From JAJRXR01 sp041402005 (GTDB lineage Bacteria > Planctomycetota > Phycisphaerae > Phycisphaerales > UBA1924): DNA of 64,000 nt. Positions 51,605 through 59,684 of this stretch are shown in pieces; within the stretch, counting starts at the first letter, position 1, and the number at the start of each line of letters is the position of its first letter. Under the pieces are notes generated by a model that saw only the letters and a list, made by a program, of their open reading frames with translations, made no database searches and was not told where the DNA came from. Location: contig JAWKTB010000001.1 in the NCBI GenBank assembly GCA_041402005.1, positions 1-64,000 on the forward strand, given 5' to 3'. The translations under genes were made by a program, and so were the position numbers.

Positions 51605-52629
51605 CGTGGGCACGGATCAAGACGGGGCTGGTGGTCGCGGTGCTGACGGTGCTGGTGTGGGTGCTCGCCGAGAGCCGAACGCTGCGCACCGAGCAGGTGA
51701 CGCTCGTGGTCACGATCGCCGACGAGGGGGACGGGGCGAACCTGGTGCGGGTGACGGACCCGCAGTGGAAGGGCGAGGTGGAGGTGACGCTGCTGGGGTC
51801 GGCGGCGGTGGTCGCGGACATGCGCGAGCGTCTGGGCGGTCGGGTGGCGCTGGTGGTGGGGCGCGAGCTGCCGGGGTCGCCCGGGGAGCACGTGGTCCCG
51901 GTGCGGGACGCGTTGCGCAAGACCGAGGCGCTGCGGGACAGCGGCGTGACGATCCAGGAGATCCGCCCGGAGACGGTGGCGATCCAGGTGGACCGGTCGG
52001 TGGAGACGAGCATCCCGGTGACGGTGCGCGCGCCGACGGGGCGTCTGGACGCGCCGCCGAAGTCCTCGCCGGCGAGTGTGCTGGTGCGTGCGCCGGCGTC
52101 GGCGATGGAGGGGATCGACACCTCGACGCTGGAGGCGGTGGCGGAGATCGACCCGGAGCTGCTGGACAACGTGGCGCCGGGGCGTGAGGAGGTGATCTCG
52201 GGTGTTCGTCTGAAGACGCCGACGCCCCTGGCGGGGGCGTGGCACGTCTCGATGGCGCCCCCGATCGTGGACGTGACGGTGGTGGTGCGCACGCGGACGC
52301 GGTCGCACACGATCCCGCGTCTGCCGGTGCAGGTGATGCTGCCCCCGCCGGAGCTGGGTCGGTGGCGGATCTCGCTGGCGCCCGAGGACACGGACCTGTT
52401 CGACGTGGTGATCACGGGTCCGAGCGACGCGGTGGAGAAGGTGGCCAGCGGCGAGGTCAGCCCGCAGGCGGTGGTCTCGCTGTCGTTCCAGGAGCTGGCC
52501 CAGGGGATCGACTCGAAGCAGGCCCGGATCGTGTTCCTGCCGGCGGGGGTGACGGCGAGGGTGGAGGACCCGACGGTCCACCTGAAGATCGAGCGCGTCG
52601 AGGGGGACGAGATGGGGCCGACGCCCTGA
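51601..52629 (+). CDS. YbbR-domain protein (CdaR-like regulator of DacA)
   Basis: This 342-residue protein has an N-terminal membrane helix (about 5-22) and repeated YbbR-type beta domains outside the membrane (about 30-110, 115-200, 210-320), recognisable from the pattern 'V.V..G....' and 'I.P..V.V..'. In other bacteria the homologue, CdaR, binds the membrane part of CdaA and modulates c-di-AMP synthesis. It starts at GTG 51601, overlapping dacA by 4 nt. YbbR repeats are weakly conserved, so the assignment rests partly on gene order. The 245 nt downstream, before atpA, contain no gene. Confidence 0.8.
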   Translation: MTWARIKTGLVVAVLTVLVWVLAESRTLRTEQVTLVVTIADEGDGANLVRVTDPQWKGEVEVTLLGSAAVVADMRERLGGRVALVVGRELPGSPGEHVVPVRDALRKTEALRDSGVTIQEIRPETVAIQVDRSVETSIPVTVRAPTGRLDAPPKSSPASVLVRAPASAMEGIDTSTLEAVAEIDPELLDNVAPGREEVISGVRLKTPTPLAGAWHVSMAPPIVDVTVVVRTRTRSHTIPRLPVQVMLPPPELGRWRISLAPEDTDLFDVVITGPSDAVEKVASGEVSPQAVVSLSFQELAQGIDSKQARIVFLPAGVTARVEDPTVHLKIERVEGDEMGPTP

Positions 52630-52875
52630 GCCTGTCCGAGCGGGCCTCACTCATGCTGGTCGGGATCTGATCCACCCCCGATGTGGCCCCGATCTGGCCC
52701 GCTCGGGGGTCGGTTGGGAGGTCTGTCGGCGGGACTTTGGCGGGGTGGAGAGCTACGCTTCCGTCCCCCGCATCCGGGCGGGGAGGGGGCGGCGACGCCC
52801 CTGGAACGACGCACGAATCCTCCATCAGATATCCGCCCCCGGCCCCGGCGCCGTCGGGCGGGGGGAACCGCCGCC

Positions 52876-54462
52876 GTGAAGATCAAGACCGACGAGATCG
52901 CCAGCGTCATCAAGCAAGAGATCGAGCAGTTCAGCGCCGAGCTGGAGGTCAGCGAGGTCGGGCGCGTCGTCGAGGTCGGCGACGGCATCGCCCGGATCTA
53001 TGGGCTGTCCAAGGCGATGGCGGGCGAGCTGCTGGAGTTCCAGACCGCCGAGGGCGGCGTGATGGGCCAGGTGATGAACCTGGAAGTCGACACGGTCGGC
53101 GCCGTCATCTACGGCGATTACCTGGCGGTCAAGGAGGGCGACCTGGTCAAGGCGACCGGTCGCCTGCTCGAGGTGCCGGTGGGCGAGCAGTTGCTCGGGC
53201 GAGTGGTGGACCCCCTGGGTCGCCCGCTCGACGACGGGGCGTCGCTGGAGGGCGCCGAGACTCGGAAGATGGACATCATCGCGCCGGGCATCGCCGAGCG
53301 TCAGCCGGTGACCGAGCCCCTGCAGACGGGCATCAAGGCGATCGACTCGATGATCCCGATCGGTCGCGGGCAGCGCGAGCTGATCATCGGCGACCGCAAG
53401 ACGGGCAAGACGGCGGTCGCGATCGACACGATCATCAACCAGAAGCAGTACTGGGGGACGCCCCAGGCGGTGGTGTGCATCTACGTCGCGGTCGGGCAGA
53501 AGGAGTCGACGGTTGCGGGCGTGGTGGAGACGCTGAAGAAGAACGGGGCGATGGACTACACGATCGTGGTCAACGCGGCCAGTTCTGACCCGGCGCCGAT
53601 GCAGTACGTGGCGCCCTACGCCGGGTGTGCGATGGGCGAGTACTTCATGTGGTCGGCCAAGGGCGGGGCCAAGACGATGTCCGACGGGCGCCCGATGCCC
53701 AAGCATGCTCTTCTGATTTACGACGACCTGAGCAAGCAGGCGGTGGCGTACCGCCAGCTGAGTCTCCTTCTTCGTCGTCCGCCGGGACGCGAGGCGTACC
53801 CGGGCGACGTGTTCTACCTGCACAGCCGCCTGCTCGAGCGGGCGACCAAGCTCTCCGATGACAACGGCGGCGGGTCGCTGACGGCCCTGCCGGTCATCGA
53901 GACCCAGGAAGGCGACGTCTCGGCGTACATCCCGACCAACGTGATCTCGATCACGGACGGGCAGATTTATCTCGAGCCCGAGCTGTTCTTCGCGGGCGTT
54001 CGCCCGGCGATCAACGTGGGCATCTCGGTCAGCCGCGTGGGCGGCAACGCGCAGGTCAAGGCGATGAAGAAGATCGCCGGCTCGCTGCGACTGGACCTGG
54101 CGGCGTTCCGCGAGCTCGAGGCGTTCGCCCAGCTCGGTACCGAGCTTGACAAGGCGACGCAGGCGCAGCTTGATCGCGGGGCGCGCATGGTGGAGCTTCT
54201 CAAGCAGCCGCAGTACGTGCCGTTCCCGGTGACGGACCAGATCATCTCGATCTTCGCGGGGACCAAGGGCTTCCTGGACGACGTGCCGCTGCCCCAGGTG
54301 GCGTCGTTCGAGAAGGGGATGCTCGACTACTTCAAGACGAGCCTGAAGGCAGTGTACGACGAGCTGGCCGACAAGAAGGCGCTCGATGACTCGCTCGCCG
54401 AGAAGATCTCGGACGGGATCACGCACTACAAGGCGGACTGGAAGGGGAAGCAGAAGGGCTGA
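52876..54462 (+). CDS. atpA: ATP synthase F1 subunit alpha
   Basis: This 528-residue subunit carries a non-catalytic nucleotide site. Walker A is GDRKTGKTAVAID. The LIYDDLSKQAVAYRQLSLLLRRPPGREAYPGDVFYLHSRLLERA stretch (cut here for length: LIYDDLSKQAVAYRQ..., PGREAYPGDVFYLHS) is the most conserved alpha-subunit block. GTG 52876 gives the normal N-terminus (VKIKTDEIASVIKQEI). The gene is alone: upstream is cdaR and downstream a strong terminator and a secreted-protein gene. The usual operon partners (atpB, E, F, H, G, D, C) are absent from the window. The 245-nt upstream gap has a possible -10 box (TACGCT, 52,754-52,759). Confidence 0.95.
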   Translation: MKIKTDEIASVIKQEIEQFSAELEVSEVGRVVEVGDGIARIYGLSKAMAGELLEFQTAEGGVMGQVMNLEVDTVGAVIYGDYLAVKEGDLVKATGRLLEVPVGEQLLGRVVDPLGRPLDDGASLEGAETRKMDIIAPGIAERQPVTEPLQTGIKAIDSMIPIGRGQRELIIGDRKTGKTAVAIDTIINQKQYWGTPQAVVCIYVAVGQKESTVAGVVETLKKNGAMDYTIVVNAASSDPAPMQYVAPYAGCAMGEYFMWSAKGGAKTMSDGRPMPKHALLIYDDLSKQAVAYRQLSLLLRRPPGREAYPGDVFYLHSRLLERATKLSDDNGGGSLTALPVIETQEGDVSAYIPTNVISITDGQIYLEPELFFAGVRPAINVGISVSRVGGNAQVKAMKKIAGSLRLDLAAFRELEAFAQLGTELDKATQAQLDRGARMVELLKQPQYVPFPVTDQIISIFAGTKGFLDDVPLPQVASFEKGMLDYFKTSLKAVYDELADKKALDDSLAEKISDGITHYKADWKGKQKG

Positions 54463-54492
54463 GATCGGGCCGTCCCCGAGCGGGAATCCACG

Positions 54493-54523
54493 CCGCCGCG
54501 ACCATTGGGTCGCGGCGGTTTTT
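54493..54523 (+). terminator. Intrinsic terminator of atpA
   Basis: An 11-bp perfect stem CCGCCGCGACC/GGTCGCGGCGG with a 4-nt loop is followed by five T residues (54,519-54,523). It starts 30 nt past the atpA stop, so atpA is transcribed as a single-gene or end-of-operon unit. Confidence 0.9.
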
Positions 54524-54634
54524 CGTTCTGGCGGACCCGGGTTTCGTGTATCGTCCTGGTCGCCGCCGGGCGGCGGGAGCGGGGGCTTTGTTGCAGCCTC
54601 TCCCGCCCGGGCGCGCACGAGCAGGAGAGTTCCC

Positions 54635-56428
54635 GTGCAGAGGATCACCGCCTTCGCCGCCTTCGCCGCCTTCGCCATCGTCGCCGGTCTCGCCACGCTC
54701 GCGAGCGCCCAGCAGACCATCACGTTCGACAACGAGGCGGTGGGGCCCGCCCACTCGTTCGTCGAGGGGGACTTCACCGTCACGGTCGTCTTCAGCTCTG
54801 CTGGGCGGTACGAGGCTATCGGGAACCCGGGCATCGCCGCCACGGTCGCGGACGACTCGTTTCGGGCGCTTGAGCTCAAGGTCAGGGCGACCGACGGCTC
54901 GGCGTTCGTCCTGCAGTCGTTCGACGTCAGCACCAGCGGGGACGCGGAAATGTACGTGAACGATCCGACGGAGGCCAACCCCCCCGTGTTTGCGAGTTCG
55001 GGGAGCGGGTGGAGCACCCGAGCGGTGACGCAGGGTCCGACGACGGAGCTGCGCTTCACCTTCCTCTTCGAGGACCAGAGCCCCGGCAACGACGTCTCGC
55101 TCGACAACATCGTGCTGACGCCGTACGTCTCCGGGGCGACCATCACGAACGTGACGCAGAACACGACATACCCGCTGCTGAACACGGCGGTCATCGCCGC
55201 TCAGCCGGGCGACGTGATCGAGGTGGGCGAGGGGGTGACCACCGCCAGCAGCGTCATCGTGGAGAAGCCGCTGACGATCCGTGGCCAGGGCGCGGACAAG
55301 ACGTTCCTCGACGGGCAGTTCCTCAACACCTACGCGATGCTCGGCTGCCGGCCCGGGGCCGATCTCCTGCTGGAAGACGTCTGTGTTCGGCACAGCGGCG
55401 GCGGCGGCGGTGGTGGCCTCGTGACGGGCAGTGTGTTTTGCGAGCAAAGCGCGAGCTGCGAGATCCGGGATTGCGTCTTCGAGGACCACCGGAAGTCGGC
55501 GGTGTTCGCCGATATCAATGGGGCGATCCGGGTCGTCGGCGCCACATTCCGGGGCGACACCGAGGGATCGGTGCTCGCGGGCGCCGTGGCAAGCCGCCTC
55601 GGCGGCGAAGTCGAACTGCTGAACTGCGCGTTCGAGGGCGGGCGCCCGGGCGGCGACACCATCGCTACCTTCGGCGGCACGATCTCGGTCACGAACGGCA
55701 CGTTCGTCGGACGCACCGACGGGAGGTACCTGCACACACAGGACGGGGGTATGGTCCAGGCCACGAACTGCGTCTTCGACGGCGGCACGGACGTGGGCAA
55801 CGGCACGAAAACCAGGTGCGTCTACCCCGGCGCGACCGGCGACAACCTCGACGGCGTGCCCCAGTTCCTGAGCGTGGACACGGGCGACTACCGCCTCGCG
55901 GGCGGGTCGCTGGGCGTCGACTACGCCGATCAGACCGCCTACGTGGCGGCCGGCGGCGGCGCCGCGGATCTGCTCGGGCTCGACCGCTTCGTGGACGATC
56001 CCGAGACGTCCAACACCGGCTTGGGCACGCCCGCCTACTTGGACGCCGGGGCGTACGAGTACCAGGGCACGCCGGTGATCCAGCAGCCGTTCTCCGCGGT
56101 TGCGTCGGTAGGGGATCCACCGGTCGAGTTCACCTTCCTGGTCAACGGAGCCGTGAGCTACCAGTGGTTCAAGGACGGCGTGGCGCTCACGGAGGGGTCG
56201 CCGTACACCGGCGTGCAGTCATCGACGCTGAGCGTGGAGCCGAGCGAGGTCAGCGAGGGCCTCTACTTCTGCCAGGCGCTGGGCGACATGATGGGGCACA
56301 ACAGCACGATCGTCGGCTTGGCGGTGCGCCCGAACGCGTGCACGGCCGACCTTGCGGCGCCGTTCGGGCAACTGAACTTTGACGACGTGATCGCGTTCCT
56401 GACGGCGTTCGGCGCGGGGTGCCCGTGA
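54635..56428 (+). CDS. Secreted beta-helix and Ig-domain protein with single-repeat dockerin-like tail
   Basis: This 597-residue protein has a signal peptide ending ASAQQ (about residue 24) and a beta-sandwich (25-170). A right-handed parallel beta-helix-like region (about 180-440) has recurring short strands with 'NC.F..G' and 'GGTISVTNGTFVG' turns. An Ig-like domain (about 475-560) includes YQWFKDGVALTEGSPYT. The last 30 residues are a shortened dockerin-like module with only one repeat, yet both closing cysteines remain (Cys569 and Cys596). GTG 54635 follows AGGAGA 6 nt upstream. Beta-helix domains of this type are common in surface or polysaccharide-active proteins. No catalytic motif is clear. 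Confidence 0.83.
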   Translation: MQRITAFAAFAAFAIVAGLATLASAQQTITFDNEAVGPAHSFVEGDFTVTVVFSSAGRYEAIGNPGIAATVADDSFRALELKVRATDGSAFVLQSFDVSTSGDAEMYVNDPTEANPPVFASSGSGWSTRAVTQGPTTELRFTFLFEDQSPGNDVSLDNIVLTPYVSGATITNVTQNTTYPLLNTAVIAAQPGDVIEVGEGVTTASSVIVEKPLTIRGQGADKTFLDGQFLNTYAMLGCRPGADLLLEDVCVRHSGGGGGGGLVTGSVFCEQSASCEIRDCVFEDHRKSAVFADINGAIRVVGATFRGDTEGSVLAGAVASRLGGEVELLNCAFEGGRPGGDTIATFGGTISVTNGTFVGRTDGRYLHTQDGGMVQATNCVFDGGTDVGNGTKTRCVYPGATGDNLDGVPQFLSVDTGDYRLAGGSLGVDYADQTAYVAAGGGAADLLGLDRFVDDPETSNTGLGTPAYLDAGAYEYQGTPVIQQPFSAVASVGDPPVEFTFLVNGAVSYQWFKDGVALTEGSPYTGVQSSTLSVEPSEVSEGLYFCQALGDMMGHNSTIVGLAVRPNACTADLAAPFGQLNFDDVIAFLTAFGAGCP

Positions 56429-56496
56429 CCCCAGGTTGGGGAGCGGCGAGGGTCCGGCCTGGTGTGGCCGATGGATGACGCGATCGGGCGTGGGCA

Positions 56497-56525
56497 TTGT
56501 CTCGCCCTCGCGCCCCAGGTATGGT
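56497..56525 (+). promoter_or_regulatory. Promoter of FG-GAP gene, leaderless
   Basis: TTGTCT (56,497-56,502) and TATGGT (56,520-56,525) are 17 nt apart. ATG 56532 is 6 nt past the -10 box, with no SD before it, so the transcript should start at or near the ATG. Confidence 0.5.
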
Positions 56526-56531
56526 GACGTC

Positions 56532-57989
56532 ATGCCCCACACCACGACGATTCTGTGCGCGTTCTCGGCCGTCACCGCCCTCGGCGTCGGGCCGACCGCC
56601 CACGCCCAGCTCGCCCTCGAGGTCAACGAGGACGGGCATCAGAGCGTGCTCGTCCGTCCTACGCCGACCGACGGGCAGGGCTGGGTCACGCGGGGTGTCA
56701 GCGTCCCCTTCCCGACGACGCCCGACATGACGCTGGTGCTCCGGCGTCAGGTCGGGGGGCTGAAGGTCGCGGACATGAACGGCGACGGGAAGAACGACAT
56801 CGTCGTCGGGTGCTACTCCTCCAACAGCTTCCCGCCCTACGACGACTGGCACGACTTCATCCTCTACAACGACTACCAGCACGAGCACAGCGATCTGGGC
56901 GCCTGGCCCATGTGGATCTCCTCCAACCAGACGCACACCGGGGACATCCTCGTCGGCGAGATCGACGGGAACCCGGGGCTCGAGGTGGTGACGATCCACG
57001 GCTCGCTCAACCCCCAGTCCGTCCGGATCTACCGGGGCGCTCCGGGCGGGCCCGAGACCACCGCCAGCTTCGTCAGCAGCACGCCGCAGAATGTGTGGGG
57101 CACCTCGGGCCTGCTCGTCGACCTCGACAACGACGGCGACCTCGACCTGGTCACCGCCAACCAGGGCATCGCCCCCGACTCCTTCCGCCCCATGTACCAG
57201 TTCGAGAACGAGGGCGGCGTGATGAACCCCGTCCCCGTCTGGCAGTCCGCGGAGCAGTCGATCCAGGGCGGCCTGTCCGCCGGTGACGTCGACGGCGACG
57301 GCGACCTCGACATCGGCGTCTCCAAGTGGGTCAACTTCACCAGCGGGATCTACTACAACCTCGGCGGCACGCTCGACGTCAATCAGGGCGCGTTCACCGG
57401 TGACACCGGGGGCGACCGCGGCACGGCGCTCGTCGACTTCAACGGCGACGGCGAGCTCGAGTTGGCCGTCGGCAGCGACCCGGCGCGACTCTTCGACTAC
57501 GGCGAGGGCCTGCTCACCCCGTACTGGATGTGCGATCTCCCCTTCGACTCCGAGCCCCAGGACCTTGTCGCCTACGACGTCGATGGCGATGGCGACACCG
57601 ATCTCGCCCAGATCATCTTCGCCGACGGGCGCGCGCACATCCACCTCAATCGCGACGGCGTGCTCGACGTCCTGCCCAGCTGGACCTTCGACGCCTCCGA
57701 GGTCGGCACCGCGATCGCCTTCGGCGACATCGACGGCGACGGGCTCGACGACCTCGTCACGGGGTACTCGGGCGACACCTGCGTGCGGGTGTTCCTGGCG
57801 AACCCGCCCTCCTGCTCGCCCGCCGACCTCGCCGACCCGTTCGGGCAGTTCGATTTCTCCGACGTGGTGGCGTTCCTGACGGCGTTCACGTCGATGCAGC
57901 CCGAGGCGGATCTCGCCGAGCCCTTCGGCCAGTGGGACTTCACCGACGTCATCATCTTCTTGGCGCTGTTCAACACGGGCTGTCAGTAG
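56532..57989 (+). CDS. Secreted FG-GAP/VCBS repeat protein with dockerin-like tail
   Basis: This 485-residue exported protein has a signal peptide cleaved near AHAQ (residue 25-26). It contains several FG-GAP/VCBS repeats with Ca2+-binding loops of the form DxDxDGxxD, for example DMNGDGKNDIVVG, DLDNDGDLDLVTA, DVDGDGDLDIGVS, DFNGDGELELAVG, DVDGDGDTDLAQI and DIDGDGLDDLVTG. These would form a beta-propeller. The last 59 residues (427-485) are the dockerin-like module with Cys428 and Cys484; the end is GCQ. No enzyme motif is visible; a binding or structural function is likely. The promoter suggests a leaderless mRNA. Confidence 0.86.
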   Translation: MPHTTTILCAFSAVTALGVGPTAHAQLALEVNEDGHQSVLVRPTPTDGQGWVTRGVSVPFPTTPDMTLVLRRQVGGLKVADMNGDGKNDIVVGCYSSNSFPPYDDWHDFILYNDYQHEHSDLGAWPMWISSNQTHTGDILVGEIDGNPGLEVVTIHGSLNPQSVRIYRGAPGGPETTASFVSSTPQNVWGTSGLLVDLDNDGDLDLVTANQGIAPDSFRPMYQFENEGGVMNPVPVWQSAEQSIQGGLSAGDVDGDGDLDIGVSKWVNFTSGIYYNLGGTLDVNQGAFTGDTGGDRGTALVDFNGDGELELAVGSDPARLFDYGEGLLTPYWMCDLPFDSEPQDLVAYDVDGDGDTDLAQIIFADGRAHIHLNRDGVLDVLPSWTFDASEVGTAIAFGDIDGDGLDDLVTGYSGDTCVRVFLANPPSCSPADLADPFGQFDFSDVVAFLTAFTSMQPEADLAEPFGQWDFTDVIIFLALFNTGCQ

Positions 57990-58194
57990 CGCGGGGCGTC
58001 GTCTAGGGCGAACACGCCAAAGTCCCGCGTTTGGAGGCGGGGCTTGACGCGCCAGTGATTCCCCTGCTCCAATGGCGTCTCGGAACTCTCGTGGGACGGT
58101 GTGCGACCAGCACGTCCGGAGAGACCGTGCGCGACGCGCCGACGACGGTGCGGATCGCCACGTCATGACACTCTTCACCTCGGAGGGAGCTTCC

Positions 58195-59559
58195 ATGCGT
58201 ATCCGTACCCGCCGCTCGATTCCCGCCAGCCTCCTGCTTGCCCTCGCCGGCTCACCAGCTCTCGCGGGTGGCCCGATGTTCTCGAACACGCTGGGCACGC
58301 CCGGCATGTCCGGCTCGTACGTCGCTTCCTTCAGCGCCTACGACGACGGCTCGGGCGAGGCCCTCTACGCGACGGGCCAGTTCAACGCGGTCGGCGTCGC
58401 GGGCACGTCCAACCTCGCCAAGTGGAACGGCTCGGCGTGGGAGAGCGTCGGGGGCGGGCTCATCAACCAGTACTCCAACGCTCTGACTACCTTCCAGGGC
58501 GACCTGATCGCGGGCGGGTACTTCGACAGCGCCGGGGGCGTCGCGGGCACGGAGAAGCTCGCCCGCTGGGACGGCTCCGCCTGGCATTCGATGGGCGCCG
58601 AATCGTCCTCGTTCCTCAACTCGATCTGGGACCTGGTCGTCTGGGACGACGGGACGACGGGCGAGCAGCTCTACATCGCGGGCAACTACGTCGACATCGG
58701 GGGCGCCGGCGGGCCGGACCACATCAGCAAGTGGGACGGCACGACGTACACCGAGGTCGGCGGGACCATCGGGGGCGCCGTCCCCCTGATCGTGCTCGAC
58801 CTGCTGGTGGCCGACCTGGGCGACGGCGAGAAGCTCTATGCGAGCGGGCGGTTCCTGAACATCGGGGGCGTGCCCGCCAACAACGTCGCCGTCTGGGACG
58901 GGAACACATGGGCCGCGCTGGGCGACGGGATCCGCCCGACCGCGGGCTTCGCGCAGGGAATCCACATGGTCGCGTGGGACGACGGGAACGGGATGGCCCT
59001 GTACGTCGGCGGCTCGTTCGGGCTCGCCGGTGGGAATCCGGCGCTCCGCGTCGCCAAGTGGGACGGCGCGAACTGGTCGCCCATGGGCGATGGTTTCGAC
59101 TTGACCGTCCAGGAGTTGGTCGTCTTCGACGACGGCTCGGGCGAGGCGCTCTACGCCCTCGGCAGCTTCACGCACTCTGGCGCCGCGCCGGTCGCGCACA
59201 TCGCCAGGTGGAACGGCTCGTCCTGGGAGCAGGTCGGCGCGGGCGCGGACGGGAACGTCCTCGGCGCTCTCGTCTATGACGCGGGCGAGGGCGTGGGCTT
59301 GCAGATTGGTGGCGGCTTCGCCAACGCCGGCGGCCTCGCCTCGAGCCAGGTCGTGACGCTGCTGGCCCAGACGAGCGCCGGGTGCAACGCCGCCGACCTC
59401 GCCGAGCCGTATGGCCAGCTCGACTTCTCGGATGTCGTCGCCTTCCTCGTCGCGTTCGGGAACCAGGACCCCGCCGGCGACCTCGCCGCGCCGATGGGCC
59501 AGTGGGACTTCTCCGACGTGGTCGAGTTCCTGACCGTGTACGGGGGCGGGTGCCCATAA
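58195..59559 (+). CDS. Secreted six-repeat propeller-like protein with dockerin-like tail
   Basis: This 454-residue protein has a signal peptide ending ALAGG (about residue 24). Six repeats carry the short motif (A/S)(K/R/V)W(D/N)GxxW, as in AKWNGSAWESVGGG, ARWDGSAWHSMG, SKWDGTTYTEVGG, AVWDGNTWAALGDG, AKWDGANWSPMGDG and ARWNGSSWEQVG. Each is preceded by a 'GEALYA.G.F' strand. This fits a six-bladed propeller. The last 59 residues (396-454) are the dockerin-like module (Cys397, Cys453). GGAGGG precedes ATG 58195. Proteins with this repeat are numerous in Phycisphaerae genomes. Function unknown; adhesion or protein binding are possible. Confidence 0.85.
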   Translation: MRIRTRRSIPASLLLALAGSPALAGGPMFSNTLGTPGMSGSYVASFSAYDDGSGEALYATGQFNAVGVAGTSNLAKWNGSAWESVGGGLINQYSNALTTFQGDLIAGGYFDSAGGVAGTEKLARWDGSAWHSMGAESSSFLNSIWDLVVWDDGTTGEQLYIAGNYVDIGGAGGPDHISKWDGTTYTEVGGTIGGAVPLIVLDLLVADLGDGEKLYASGRFLNIGGVPANNVAVWDGNTWAALGDGIRPTAGFAQGIHMVAWDDGNGMALYVGGSFGLAGGNPALRVAKWDGANWSPMGDGFDLTVQELVVFDDGSGEALYALGSFTHSGAAPVAHIARWNGSSWEQVGAGADGNVLGALVYDAGEGVGLQIGGGFANAGGLASSQVVTLLAQTSAGCNAADLAEPYGQLDFSDVVAFLVAFGNQDPAGDLAAPMGQWDFSDVVEFLTVYGGGCP

Positions 59560-59684
59560 CCGCGAGGGTCGGAGCCGTCCCGATCGGGGTCATCGTGCTT
59601 GCATCCACGTGCCCCGGGGGCCTACCTTCGCTGGGTGGCGGTCGGCGCGCCCGGGCGCGGACGACGGGCGATGGAGGTGTGCGC

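Noticed and set aside
52681..52875. A 65-residue N-terminal extension of atpA
   Set aside because: Composition is Gly/Arg/Pro-rich and unlike any alpha subunit; GTG 52876 gives the standard start.
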